Part shown: in pieces, positions 10,394-22,044 of the stretch
Position numbering within the stretch: position 1 is the first letter of the stretch
Layout of the letters: every line of letters starts with the position of its first letter
Origin: Allochromatium palmeri
GTDB lineage: Bacteria; Pseudomonadota; Gammaproteobacteria; Chromatiales; Chromatiaceae
Assembly (NCBI RefSeq): GCF_009720725.1
Contig: NZ_WNKT01000029.1
Span: 1 to 51,302, forward strand
DNA length: 51,302 nucleotides
Direction: 5' to 3'
Translations under genes and position numbers: made by a program
Notes under the pieces: generated by a model
Seen by the model: only the letters and a program-made list of their open reading frames with translations
What the model was told of the DNA's origin: nothing
The model's database searches: none

Positions 10394-10448
10394 AGGCTCG
10401 TCATGCGCTAAATTCCAGAATCCGCAACTGCTCGGGTAGCCGATCCAC

Positions 10449-11303
10449 GTGAACTTCATTCTGGGTTCGATCATCGTCGTTGCCTCCGTCCTGGGTGGAT
10501 TCGCCGCTGGTGGCGGGCATGTCATGGCGCTCTGGCAGCCCTTCGAGCTGGTCATCATCCTGGGCGCGGCCGGCGGCGGCTTCGTCATCGCCAACCCGAT
10601 GAGCGTGGTTCTCAAATCGCTCAAATCGATACCGGCCCTCTTCAGCGGCCCGAAGTACAAGAAGACCCATTACATGGACGCGCTCGGCTTCATGTACGAG
10701 CTCTTCAACAAGGCGCGCAAGGAAGGACTCATGGGCATCGAGTCCGACATCGAGGAGCCTGAAAGCAGCGCGCTGTTTCAGAAATATCCGCTGATCCTCA
10801 ACAACCATCACGCCATCGAGTTCATTTCCGATTACATGCGGCTCGTGGTCAGCGGCAACATGAATCCCTTCGAGCTCGAAAACCTCATGGATGTCGAGAT
10901 CGAGACGCACCATCACGCCGCCGAGGAAGCCTCGCATGCCGTGCAGCAGGTCGCTGACGGTCTGCCGGCCTTCGGCATCGTCGCGGCCGTGCTTGGCATT
11001 GTGCACACCATGGCGGCGCTCGGCGGTCCCATGGAAGAGGTCGGCGGACTGGTCGCCGCGGCTCTGGTCGGAACCTTCAGCGGCATCCTGTTCTCCTATG
11101 GGTTCGTCGGCCCCATCGCCAGCTACCTGGAACGCCTGGCGGCCGATGAGACGCGCTATCTATCCTGTCTCAAGGCGTGCATCCTGGCCAATGTGCAGGG
11201 GTACAGTCCACAGGTCGCCGTCGAGTTCGGCCGCAAGACCATGCCGCCGGAACTGCGGCCCAACTTCCAGGAGTTCGAGCAGCATCTGCGAGGAACCAAA
11301 TAG
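10449..11303 (+). CDS. motA: Flagellar motor stator protein MotA
   Basis: MotA forms the pentameric ring of the stator and presses on FliG to make torque. The 284-residue product matches E. coli MotA in length (295) and layout: two membrane helices at the start, a cytoplasmic loop with the charged pair in ARKEGLMGIESDIE (equivalents of Arg90 and Glu98), and two helices around LPAFGIVAAVLGIVHTM and LVGTFSGILFSYGFVGPI. The start is GTG at 10449. motB follows after 17 bases. Confidence 0.97.
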   Translation: MNFILGSIIVVASVLGGFAAGGGHVMALWQPFELVIILGAAGGGFVIANPMSVVLKSLKSIPALFSGPKYKKTHYMDALGFMYELFNKARKEGLMGIESDIEEPESSALFQKYPLILNNHHAIEFISDYMRLVVSGNMNPFELENLMDVEIETHHHAAEEASHAVQQVADGLPAFGIVAAVLGIVHTMAALGGPMEEVGGLVAAALVGTFSGILFSYGFVGPIASYLERLAADETRYLSCLKACILANVQGYSPQVAVEFGRKTMPPELRPNFQEFEQHLRGTK

Positions 11304-11320
11304 CGCGGGAGTCGCACGCG

Positions 11321-12262
11321 ATGCCCATTAACGAATCCAAGCAGCCGATCATCGTCAAGAAGATCATCAAAAAGGGTGGTCATCACGGCGGAGCCTGGAA
11401 GATCGCCTTCGCCGATTTCGCCACGGCCATGATGGCCTTCTTCATGCTGCTCTGGATTCTCGGCGCGACCACCGAGGACCAGAAAGCGGCGATCTCGGAC
11501 TATTTCAACAACCCCTCGGTCTTCATGGGCATCGCCACCTCGCCCTCGCAGACGCAAGGCGAAGGCACCGGCTCCAAACCCTCGCTCGTCGAGTTCGAGG
11601 GCGCGCTCGACATGGGGCCGCCGACTCCTACGGTGCAGGAATCCATGCTCGATCCCGAGCAGATCGAGGCACTGGCCCATGAGCAGGATGCGGCGCGTCT
11701 GGCTACGCTCAAAGAGATCCTGGAACGCAAGCTGGAGTTGAGCGATACGCTGGCCCCCTACAAGGATCAGCTCCTGATCGACATCGTGCCCGAGGGACTG
11801 CGCATCCAGATCGTCGACAAAGAGCACAGATCCATGTTCGACCTCGGCAGCGCCAAGCTCAAGGGCTATACCTCCGACATCCTGCGCGAGCTGGGCGCCC
11901 TGATCAATCAGGTTCCTAACCGCGTCAGTCTGACCGGACACACGGATGCACGCCCGCTCGGTGGTCTGTCCTACAGCAACTGGGAGCTGTCCACCGAACG
12001 GGCGAATGCGGCCCGCCGCGCGCTTATCGACGGCGGAATGGATCCGGACAAGGTCGGGCGCGTGGTCGGTTTCGCCTCGACCATCCCCTTTGACAAGGAC
12101 AACCCAAACAACCCCATCAACCGCCGTATCAGCCTCATCGTCATGACCCGCGAAACCGACGCCGCCATTCATGAGGAGAACGCGCTGCTCGAATCCAAGG
12201 GCGAGCCGGCACCCTCGACTCAGTCAATGCCTGCGACGTCACCCGCGCCGTCAATCAATTGA
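11321..12262 (+). CDS. motB: Flagellar motor stator protein MotB (proton type)
   Basis: MotB carries the ion path and anchors the stator to peptidoglycan. From the ATG at 11321 the product has 313 residues. The single membrane helix holds the proton-binding Asp at position 32 (FADFATAMMAFFMLLWIL), the same number as in E. coli, and the C-terminal OmpA-like domain has LTGHTDARP and NRRISLIVM. The frame is open further upstream but only overlaps motA. A GGGAG ribosome site precedes the ATG. The C-terminal 30 residues are Pro/Ser/Ala-rich and not conserved. Confidence 0.97.
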   Translation: MPINESKQPIIVKKIIKKGGHHGGAWKIAFADFATAMMAFFMLLWILGATTEDQKAAISDYFNNPSVFMGIATSPSQTQGEGTGSKPSLVEFEGALDMGPPTPTVQESMLDPEQIEALAHEQDAARLATLKEILERKLELSDTLAPYKDQLLIDIVPEGLRIQIVDKEHRSMFDLGSAKLKGYTSDILRELGALINQVPNRVSLTGHTDARPLGGLSYSNWELSTERANAARRALIDGGMDPDKVGRVVGFASTIPFDKDNPNNPINRRISLIVMTRETDAAIHEENALLESKGEPAPSTQSMPATSPAPSIN

Positions 12263-12432
12263 CGCCTCTCCCGAACCGCGCAGGACTCTAGGTTCGCGCT
12301 GCGGCAGGTGCTCGCGCGCGACACCTGGATTCAGCGCCGCGCTTCATCGTTTTGGCCCGAGTCCTGCTTGGACCTCGTCAAGGGCGCCCAGTGATCGTCT
12401 GGCGCGCATCCAACGCTCAAGCGAGGTCCATC

Positions 12433-13536
12433 ATGTTCGAGTCGATCGCCCACGTCGTCGTCATGGCTCTGGAGCACCTGGACTCGACCCTGGTCACGGG
12501 TCTGTTCGTGTTTCTCATGTTCATGCTCTTCTCACTGGCGCTGGCCGCCACGCTCACCAAGCGCGCCGCCGCCTTCCAACAGAGCGCTCCGACACTCCTG
12601 ACCACGTTCGGCATCCTCGGCACCTTTCTCGGCATCGCCATCGGCCTGCTCGACTTCGACTCCAGCCACATCGAGTACAGCATCCCGCTGCTGCTCGACG
12701 GTTTGAAGCTTGCCTTCATCACCAGCATCATCGGCATCCTGCTGGCGACCACACTCCGGCTGACGCAGGTGCTCGGGCGCGATGGACGCCGGGCGACCGG
12801 TGCACGCACGACCGAGGCGGTGATGGATGCCAGCGATCCGGCCGCGCTCTTCAGGCTCCAGGTCCAGATCGCCGATGCCCAGCTCACCGCGACCCGTCAG
12901 CTCGGCGAGCAGCTTGCGCAGATGGACGGGCGTCTGATCCAGACCCTGGAACATCAGCATGCGGCACAACTGGCGGCGTTCAGCGACTTCGCCGGCCAAC
13001 TGAGCGAGCTTGGTTCGCGCCAGCTGATGGCGGCGCTCGAATCCGTGATCCGCGACTTCAACGACAAGCTCAGCGCGCAGTTCGGCGAGAACTTCCGCCA
13101 TCTCGACGCCTCGGTCGGCAAGTTGCTGGCGTGGCAGGAGCAGTATCGCGAGCACATGGACGTGCTGGGGGCACAGCTCGAACTGGCCGTTGCCGGCGTC
13201 GAGCGCTCGCAGACCAGTCTCCAGACGCTGACCCAGCAGGCCAGCCAGATCACCACCCATGTCGAGGATCAGCAATCGACCATGCAGGCGCTGCGGCGCG
13301 AGACGCTCGAACTCGAATCCGCGCTCGGCGGCATCGCTGATCTGCGCGAACGCGCCAAGGAAGCCTTCCCAGCCATCGATCAGCGGATACGCACCATGCT
13401 CGAAACCATCGAGGGCGCCGTGCTCTCCGGTCTGGAGGCGCAGCAACGCATCGGTCGCATCGGCACCGCAACGTCGCCGGCACCCGCCGCCCGCTTTGGC
13501 GCCAATTCTCTGGATCTGGCGAGGGCCTCAGCATGA
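12433..13536 (+). CDS. zorA: ZorA-like MotA/TolQ/ExbB-family proton channel protein
   Basis: The 367-residue product has three predicted membrane helices at about 21-40, 54-75 and 93-112. The second carries the ZorA-type motif SAPTLLTTFGILGTFLGIAIG, followed by GLLDFD; residues 140-340 form a long Gln/Glu/Leu-rich coiled coil. ZorA proteins form a MotA-like pentamer with a long cytoplasmic tail; those of Zorya type I are roughly 700 residues, so this tail is short. The ATG at 12433 has GAGG 8 bases upstream. The next gene overlaps by 4 bases and encodes the ZorB-like partner. No zorC, zorD or zorE is nearby, so function in phage defence is not established; a general ion-driven motor is equally possible. 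Confidence 0.75.
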   Translation: MFESIAHVVVMALEHLDSTLVTGLFVFLMFMLFSLALAATLTKRAAAFQQSAPTLLTTFGILGTFLGIAIGLLDFDSSHIEYSIPLLLDGLKLAFITSIIGILLATTLRLTQVLGRDGRRATGARTTEAVMDASDPAALFRLQVQIADAQLTATRQLGEQLAQMDGRLIQTLEHQHAAQLAAFSDFAGQLSELGSRQLMAALESVIRDFNDKLSAQFGENFRHLDASVGKLLAWQEQYREHMDVLGAQLELAVAGVERSQTSLQTLTQQASQITTHVEDQQSTMQALRRETLELESALGGIADLRERAKEAFPAIDQRIRTMLETIEGAVLSGLEAQQRIGRIGTATSPAPAARFGANSLDLARASA

Positions 13537-14270
13537 AAACCATCACCCTACCCTGGTCGAGCACCTCAGAGACCGAGATCCCGCCCGAGGACGAGAGCCA
13601 CTGGCTGACAGTCTCCGACCTCATGGCCACGCTGATGATGATCTTTCTGTTCCTGGCCGTGCTGCACATGGTTCAGGTCGAGCGGCTGCATCAGGTCGAA
13701 ACCGAGGTGCGGGTCACCGCTGCTGAATCGCGTCAAGCGATTTATCTGGCGCTCGAACGCGAGTTTCGCGATGATCTGCCGCGCTGGAACGCCGAACTGG
13801 TTGAGCGCACGCTGACGTTGCGTTTTCGCGAGCCGGATGTGCTCTTCGACCGCAATTCGGCACGGATCAAACCCGATTTCGAGGCGATCCTAAACGATTT
13901 CCTGCCGCGCTATGTCGCCCAGCTCAAGCCGTTCCGCGACGTCATCCGCGAAATCCGGCTCGAAGGCCATACATCGAGCGAATGGAACACGGGCACCGCA
14001 CCGCTGGACGCCTACTTTCTCAATATGGAGCTGAGCCAGCAGCGCACGCAGGCCGTGCTGCGCTTCGCCTACGGACTCGATCAGCTCAAGGGTGAGGACT
14101 GGTTCCGGGGGCGCGTCGCGGCGGTTGGTCTGTCTTCGTCGCGACCGGTCAACGATGCCCAGGGGCACGAAGACCCCGCCGCCTCGCGTCGGGTCGAGTT
14201 CAGCGTCCTGACCGACTTTGAGGCACGGTTGCTGGAGCCGATCCGGCTCGAGGCCAAGACCGATCGTTAA
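13533..14270 (+). CDS. zorB: ZorB-like MotB/OmpA-domain protein
   Basis: The 245-residue product has a short cytoplasmic N-terminus and one membrane helix at about 30-48 preceded by a conserved Asp at 29 (LTVSDLMATLMMIFLFLAVL), the likely proton-binding residue. A peptidoglycan-binding OmpA-like domain follows, with VLFDRNSARIKP, IRLEGHTSSEW, NMELSQQRTQAVL and SRRVEFSV. The helix sequence and the EGHTSSEW/NMELSQQR pattern are closer to ZorB than to MotB. The start overlaps the upstream zorA-like stop (ATGA), so the two are co-translated. mutM begins 27 bases downstream. Confidence 0.77.
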   Translation: MKTITLPWSSTSETEIPPEDESHWLTVSDLMATLMMIFLFLAVLHMVQVERLHQVETEVRVTAAESRQAIYLALEREFRDDLPRWNAELVERTLTLRFREPDVLFDRNSARIKPDFEAILNDFLPRYVAQLKPFRDVIREIRLEGHTSSEWNTGTAPLDAYFLNMELSQQRTQAVLRFAYGLDQLKGEDWFRGRVAAVGLSSSRPVNDAQGHEDPAASRRVEFSVLTDFEARLLEPIRLEAKTDR

Positions 14271-14297
14271 TCGCCACTCAACCCACGGGATCACCCG

Positions 14298-15125
14298 ATG
14301 CCAGAACTGCCGGAAGTCGAGACCACGCTGCGCGGTATCCAGCCGCATTTGGCAGGCCGTCAGATCACAGGACTCGTCGTGCGCGAGCCGCGTTTACGCC
14401 AGCCGATCCCGCCCGAGATGCCCGAGCGGGTCGTCGGCCAGCCGATCCGCTCGCTGCGTCGGCGCGCCAAATATCTGCTGATTGAACTCGAACACGGCAG
14501 CCTGTTCATCCATCTCGGTATGTCGGGCAGTCTGCGTCTCGTCACGGCCGAGAGTGCGCCCAGACCGCACGATCATCTCGATCTGTTGCTCTCGGATGGC
14601 GGGATGCTGCGCTTTCACGACCCGCGCCGCTTCGGAACCTTTCTCTGGATTCCGCAGTCACCCGAGATCGCGCTCGTTGAGCATCCGCTGCTGTGCAAGC
14701 TGGGACCTGAGCCGCTAGGTGACGACTTCGACGGCGAACATCTCTACCGTCTGAGCCGCTCGCGTCGGCTCGCCGTCAAGTCATTCATCATGGATCAGGC
14801 GGTCGTGGTTGGCGTCGGCAACATCTATGCGAGTGAAGCACTGTTTCAAGCCTTCATCCATCCGGCGCGTCCCTGCAACGTGCTTGAGCGGTGGCATTAC
14901 ACTGGACTTGCCTCCGCGATCAAACTGTTGCTCGGGGCGGCCATCGAGCAGGGCGGTACCACGCTCCGCGACTTCGTCAACGAATCAGGCCAACCGGGCT
15001 ATTTCGCTCAGTGGCTCAATGTCTATGGCCGCGCAGGTGAGCCGTGCCGGCTCTGCGGCAAGCCCATCGAGCAACAGCAGATCGGACAGCGGTCGAGTTT
15101 CTATTGTCCGCGTTGTCAGACTTGA
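14298..15125 (+). CDS. mutM: Formamidopyrimidine-DNA glycosylase (Fpg)
   Basis: Fpg removes 8-oxoguanine and other oxidised purines and nicks the abasic site. The 275-residue product starts MPELPEVETTLRG, in which the Pro after Met is the catalytic residue and Glu3 is conserved. The DNA-binding helix-two-turn-helix region is VVVGVGNIYASEALF, and the zinc finger at the end has CRLCG and CPRCQ. Length matches the family (269 in E. coli). It follows the zorB-like gene by 27 bases on the same strand and faces argJ. Confidence 0.97.
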   Translation: MPELPEVETTLRGIQPHLAGRQITGLVVREPRLRQPIPPEMPERVVGQPIRSLRRRAKYLLIELEHGSLFIHLGMSGSLRLVTAESAPRPHDHLDLLLSDGGMLRFHDPRRFGTFLWIPQSPEIALVEHPLLCKLGPEPLGDDFDGEHLYRLSRSRRLAVKSFIMDQAVVVGVGNIYASEALFQAFIHPARPCNVLERWHYTGLASAIKLLLGAAIEQGGTTLRDFVNESGQPGYFAQWLNVYGRAGEPCRLCGKPIEQQQIGQRSSFYCPRCQT

Positions 15126-15206
15126 GTCCGTGACTCCGGATCAGCGCCATTCATCGATACCAACTCGCGCGTTGACCGCCAGACAGGATTCGACACCTAA
15201 CCGCAA

Positions 15207-16418
15207 TCAACTGCGATATTCGGCGTTGATGCGGACATAGTCGTAGGAGAAGTCGCAGGTGAGCACCTCGGTCTCGACCGCACCGCGTCCGAGCGTGACC
15301 CGGATCAAAATCTCGGACTCAGCCATGACGGCGGCGCCAGCCTGCTCGGTGTAATCCGCCGCGCGACCGCCCGCGTCGACGATCCGCACCTCACCGAGCC
15401 AGATATCGACATCCTCGATGACCAGACCCTCGACGCCGGCCCGACCCACGGCGGCCAGAATGCGCCCCCAGTTGGGATCTGAAGCGAAAAGCGCGGTCTT
15501 GACCAGCGGCGAATGGGCAATGGTGTAGGCTACACGGCGCGCTTCGTTGTGATCGCGCGCTTGCTCGACACGCACCCTCACCAGCTTGGTCGCCCCCTCG
15601 CCGTCGCGCACGATGGCGGTCGCCAGTTCGACGCAGACCGACTCGACGGCGGCTTGCAGGGCGCTATAGTCAGCACTGTGCGTATCAACGATAGGCGCAT
15701 TGCCGAGCACCCCGGTTGCAGCCAGCACACAGGCATCATTGGTCGAGGTGTCGCCGTCGATGGTGATGGCATTGAACGAGCGATCGGATGCCGACTTGAG
15801 GCAGCTGTGCAGCACCTCGGGCGCGACAGCCGCATCGGTGGCGATGAAGGCGAGCATGGTCGCCATGTCGGGACAGATCATGCCCGCGCCCTTGGCGATA
15901 CCTGTGATGGTCGCTGTCCGTCCATCGATCTCGAAGGTGCGCGCGCAAAGTTTGGGCACGGTGTCCGTGGTCATGATGGCGCGCGCCGCGACCGGCCAGG
16001 CATCGGCATCGAGACGTTCGAGCAGGGCCGGCAGGGCTGCTGCCAGTCGATCGACGGGCAGCGGCTCACCGATCACGCCGGTCGAGAAGGGCAATACCTC
16101 CTCGGGCCGACAGCCTGCCGCCTCAGCGAGCGCGGCACAGCAGGTGCGTGCGTCATCCAGTCCGCGCGCGCCCGTACCGGCGTTGGCGTTACCTGAGTTG
16201 ACGAGCAGATAACGCGGCGCAGTCTGGCTCAGATGATGGCGTGCGAGCGTCACAGGCGCCGCGCAAAAGGCGTTGCGGGTGAAGACGGCGGCACAACTGG
16301 AGCCGGGCGTCAGCTCCAGAGCCAGCAGATCATCGCGCCCCTGATAGCGGATGCCAGCCCCAATGGTCGCCAGGCGCACACCGGGGACGGACAGAAAAGA
16401 CAGCTCGGTCTGGCTCAT
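15207..16418 (-). CDS. argJ: Bifunctional glutamate N-acetyltransferase/amino-acid acetyltransferase ArgJ
   Basis: ArgJ transfers acetyl from N-acetylornithine to glutamate, recycling the acetyl group in arginine synthesis; bifunctional forms also use acetyl-CoA. The 403-residue precursor contains the self-cleavage site region KGAGMICPDMATMLAFI, where the chain is cut before the Thr to give alpha and beta subunits. Other family blocks are NSGNANAGTGARG near 73-85 and NWGRILAAVGRAG. It lies 17 bases downstream of secA on the same strand, the same secA-argJ order as in pseudomonads. Confidence 0.97.
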   Translation of the reverse strand: MSQTELSFLSVPGVRLATIGAGIRYQGRDDLLALELTPGSSCAAVFTRNAFCAAPVTLARHHLSQTAPRYLLVNSGNANAGTGARGLDDARTCCAALAEAAGCRPEEVLPFSTGVIGEPLPVDRLAAALPALLERLDADAWPVAARAIMTTDTVPKLCARTFEIDGRTATITGIAKGAGMICPDMATMLAFIATDAAVAPEVLHSCLKSASDRSFNAITIDGDTSTNDACVLAATGVLGNAPIVDTHSADYSALQAAVESVCVELATAIVRDGEGATKLVRVRVEQARDHNEARRVAYTIAHSPLVKTALFASDPNWGRILAAVGRAGVEGLVIEDVDIWLGEVRIVDAGGRAADYTEQAGAAVMAESEILIRVTLGRGAVETEVLTCDFSYDYVRINAEYRS

Positions 16419-16435
16419 GTGACGTCATCGCCTCT

Positions 16436-19276
<2,841 letters not shown>

Positions 19277-19396
19277 CGGTAAAGAGTCTTAGAGCCTGTC
19301 GCGGAAATCGGCGGATGATAACGGATTTTGCTGCAAACCGCGTCTGTGAATGCGCCCAAAGCGAACGGTCGGGCGCTTGACCGAGGATCAGACCAC

Positions 19397-20299
19397 CTAG
19401 CGCTTCAGGTCGGCACTCGCGAGCCGCTGAGTCGGACGCGCACGCAGATAGGGCATGGGATTGACCGCCTGCCCATTTCGCAGCACCTCAAAATGGACGT
19501 GCGGACCCGTGGCGGTTCCGGTCGAACCAACGGCCGCGATCTTCTGACCCTGCCGGACCAGATCACCCTCCCGGACCAGATTGGCGCTGTTGTGGGCGTA
19601 GCGCGTCACCAGTCCATCGCGATGACGGATGTCGACCAGGTTGCCATAGCCGTTGCGTCGCCCACTGAAGACGACGAGACCATCGGCGACGGCTTGGACG
19701 GGGGCACCGCGCGGACTGGAGAAATCGACGCCCGAATGGAATTGGCGCTTATTGCGAACCGGATGGACACGGAAACCATAACCAGAGGTGATATACCCGG
19801 AACGCACCGGCCAGCCGCTGATCTGGGCGCTGGCCGACCGAGGCCTTTGGTCCAGGATCTGGTCGGTGAGTCGATCGAGTTTGCGCTCGCGATCCTGGAC
19901 GAGAACCACCAGCGTCGACAACTCATCGGCCAGTTCCTTGATGGTGTAATCGCGGGCCATGGCCGTCTCAGGTCCGCCGCGTGGTGGCGCATTCACGAAA
20001 TCGAACTCATCGGGATCGAGGCCGGAGATCTGGACCAGACGTTCACCGAGTGCATTGATCCGCATGAGTTCGGCACGCATTTCACCCAAACGGGCCGCAA
20101 TGGCGCCAATTTCGCCAGAATCCGTTTCCGATGGGTTGACGGGCATGGATTCCATGGCGATGCTAGCGTTATCGGGCGTATTGGCCCGATCGCCGATCCA
20201 GAATCCGAATCCGGCCCCGGCGAGTGCAAAGCAGGAAACGGCTGAGAGCATAACGAAAGCTTGGCCGCGATGAGTCTTCTTGCGAGCGATGTGGGGCAT
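19397..20299 (-). CDS. M23 family peptidoglycan metallopeptidase
   Basis: The 300-residue product has one N-terminal membrane helix (about 16-36, FVMLSAVSCFALAGAGFGFW). A helical segment follows with FVNAPPRGGPE near 100, then a C-terminal LytM/M23 domain with the zinc ligands in FHSGVDFSSPRG and GPHVHFEV. All visible catalytic residues are present, so it is probably an active DD-endopeptidase or an envelope lytic enzyme anchored in the inner membrane. The order dciA, M23 peptidase, secA next to lpxC is common in Gammaproteobacteria such as Pseudomonas. Confidence 0.93.
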   Translation of the reverse strand: MPHIARKKTHRGQAFVMLSAVSCFALAGAGFGFWIGDRANTPDNASIAMESMPVNPSETDSGEIGAIAARLGEMRAELMRINALGERLVQISGLDPDEFDFVNAPPRGGPETAMARDYTIKELADELSTLVVLVQDRERKLDRLTDQILDQRPRSASAQISGWPVRSGYITSGYGFRVHPVRNKRQFHSGVDFSSPRGAPVQAVADGLVVFSGRRNGYGNLVDIRHRDGLVTRYAHNSANLVREGDLVRQGQKIAAVGSTGTATGPHVHFEVLRNGQAVNPMPYLRARPTQRLASADLKR

Positions 20300-20440
20300 G
20301 ATTGATCTCTTCTACTGGTCAGGCGCGACGACCGGCCGTGGCCGATGTCGGGCATGGCCCCGAGTTCAGCCTAATCCGAAATGGTGGCGGATCAGTCTCG
20401 GGAAGCGTTGGAGAGGATTGAGTAAAAAGAGGATATTGAG

Positions 20441-20902
20441 ATGGGACTGCGTTTTCGACACATCCGTGAGCATCTGAGCCATCACGGAGTCGCGCGTGAA
20501 CAGCTCGATCTCGAACAGAGTGAACAGGCGCTCGTCGCCGAGATCCGGGCACGGCTGCCAGGAAGACTCGATCGTCATTGCCTGGACCTGAAGCTTGCCG
20601 ATGGTCGATTGACGCTGTTTCTCGATTCCACGGCATGGCTGACACGCGCGCGTTTTCTATCCGGGGAGATTTTGACATCTTTGAAATCTTACCACGTCGA
20701 AGCGGTTGGATTTCAGATCAGACTGCCTGAGCACATAGCGGCCAATCAGGATGAGAAAAGCCGGCGTCCTCGGCTTTCGGAAACAGCGGCGAAACATTTG
20801 CTCGAGGCGGCGGAGCATCAGCGTGATCCGCGCCTGAGCGAGGCGTTCAGGCGACTTGCGCGACATGGCGCACGCGCCGCGCCCGAAGGGCAGGAGGATT
20901 AG
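20441..20902 (+). CDS. dciA: DUF721/DciA-family protein (DnaB helicase loader-like)
   Basis: The 153-residue product has the DUF721 fold signature: [24 protein letters not shown] followed by [11 protein letters not shown]. DciA proteins recruit the replicative helicase DnaB to origins in bacteria that lack DnaC. An AGAGG ribosome site lies upstream of the ATG. It is divergent from the M23 peptidase gene and tail-to-tail with lpxC: the stop codons TAG and TAA overlap within TTAG at 20899-20902. The family assignment is firm; the helicase-loading role comes from work on homologues. Confidence 0.85.
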   Translation: MGLRFRHIREHLSHHGVAREQLDLEQSEQALVAEIRARLPGRLDRHCLDLKLADGRLTLFLDSTAWLTRARFLSGEILTSLKSYHVEAVGFQIRLPEHIAANQDEKSRRPRLSETAAKHLLEAAEHQRDPRLSEAFRRLARHGARAAPEGQED

Positions 20903-21810
20903 AGCGCAGGAACCGGCTGGGCATAACAGATGGGCGCGACCGAGGAGTCCTCGAACACGACCTCTTCCCACGCGGTCTCGTCGGCGACGAGCGCGCGCAC
21001 CAGCAGATTGTTGAGCGCATGTCCCGACTTGTGGCCCTCGAAGGCACCGATCAGGGTATGGCCCAGCAGATAGAGATCGCCGATGGCATCAAGGATCTTG
21101 TGCCGGACGAACTCGTCCTCATAGCGCAGCCCCTCCTCGTTCAGGATGCGGTACTCATCCACCACCACGGCGTTGTCCAGACTGCCGCCGAGCGCGAGAT
21201 TCTGTTGACGCAGCGCCTCGATATCGCGCAGAAAACCGAACGTCCGCGCCCGACTCAGCTCACGCACGAAGGAGGCGGTCGAAAAATCGATGACTGCCTG
21301 ATTCGAGCGCGATTGAAACGCCGGATGATCAAACTCGATGGAGAATGTCACCTTGAAACCGTCATAGGGGGTGAAACGCGCGAACTTGTCACCATCACGC
21401 ACTTCGATCGGGCGCTTGATGCGGATGAACCGCTTGGCCTTGGGCTGCTCCTCCATGCCGGCGGATTGCAGCAGAAAGACAAAGGGCGCCGCACTGCCAT
21501 CCATGATCGGCACCTCAGCGGCGGCCAGATCCACATAGGCGTTGTCGATCCCCAGACCGGCGAAGGCCGAGAGCAGGTGCTCGACGGTCGAGACCCGCAC
21601 ATCGCCATTGACCAGGGTTGTCGACAACCGCGTATCGCCAACATTGAATGGCGTCGCCTTGAGTGTGACAGGCTGATCCAAGTCGGTGCGACGAAAGACG
21701 ATTCCCGTATCAGGCGCCGCCGGGCGCAGGGTCAGTTCGACCTTTTCGCCCGTGTGCAGGCCGACTCCGATCGCCCGGATGGCGTTTTTCAATGTGCGCT
21801 GCTTGAGCAT
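20899..21810 (-). CDS. lpxC: UDP-3-O-acyl-N-acetylglucosamine deacetylase LpxC
   Basis: LpxC catalyses the committed step of lipid A synthesis. From the ATG at 21810 ([20 protein letters not shown]) it has 303 residues, against 305 in E. coli. Zinc ligands are visible in [11 protein letters not shown] and in [15 protein letters not shown] (His and Asp). The frame stays open to a GTG at 21891, but family alignment supports 21810. It lies just after ftsZ, as in the classic dcw order, yet has its own promoter and a 5' leader of about 130 bases containing a hairpin. Confidence 0.97.
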   Translation of the reverse strand: MLKQRTLKNAIRAIGVGLHTGEKVELTLRPAAPDTGIVFRRTDLDQPVTLKATPFNVGDTRLSTTLVNGDVRVSTVEHLLSAFAGLGIDNAYVDLAAAEVPIMDGSAAPFVFLLQSAGMEEQPKAKRFIRIKRPIEVRDGDKFARFTPYDGFKVTFSIEFDHPAFQSRSNQAVIDFSTASFVRELSRARTFGFLRDIEALRQQNLALGGSLDNAVVVDEYRILNEEGLRYEDEFVRHKILDAIGDLYLLGHTLIGAFEGHKSGHALNNLLVRALVADETAWEEVVFEDSSVAPICYAQPVPAL

Positions 21811-21912
21811 CGATTCGGGGTCTCCCATCGCAATCCACAGCGGCTCTTTGGGGGTATTCAGCCCGCTGTTTGACTCGGATGCCGAGTTCACGTCTCGGAT
21901 CCTGCTAGATAC

Positions 21913-21944
21913 CGTCGCGCGTCCATCGAAGCAGGCGCGACGGC
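21913..21944 (-). promoter_or_regulatory. Perfect stem-loop at the 5' end of the lpxC leader
   Basis: CCGTCGCGC and GCGCGACGG form a perfect 9-bp GC-rich stem with a 14-base loop. The predicted transcription start (near 21943) coincides with the upper base of the stem, so the mRNA would begin with this hairpin. No U-run follows, so it is not a terminator. It may protect the 5' end or bind a regulator. Confidence 0.6.
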
Positions 21945-21949
21945 ATCTA

Positions 21950-21978
21950 TGTTAGGGTTTTCCCGAAATTTTTTCAAG
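21950..21978 (-). promoter_or_regulatory. Sigma-70 promoter of lpxC
   Basis: The minus strand has TTGAAA (21978-21973), a 17-base spacer and TAACAT (21955-21950), a good housekeeping promoter with a start expected near 21943. It lies in the AT-rich gap between ftsZ and lpxC. Confidence 0.75.
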
Positions 21979-22044
21979 CACAATAATGAAACACGCTAAA
22001 GCGCTTTGTTTTTACTCGCTTTATCAGTACAGGGAAACTCCGGA

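Noticed and set aside
10391-10412. TAAA-type elements before motA as a FliA (sigma-28) promoter
   Set aside because: No GCCGATAA-like -10 occurs at the proper spacing; the GCCGAT near 10438 is too far away and would leave almost no leader.
12433-15125. A complete Zorya defence system
   Set aside because: Only ZorA- and ZorB-like genes are present; MutM is an ordinary Fpg glycosylase with all normal motifs, and argJ and secA follow on the other strand.
22000-22044. A strong terminator after ftsZ
   Set aside because: AAAGCG/CGCTTT pairing near 22000 is AT-rich with a long loop and no U-run, too weak to call.
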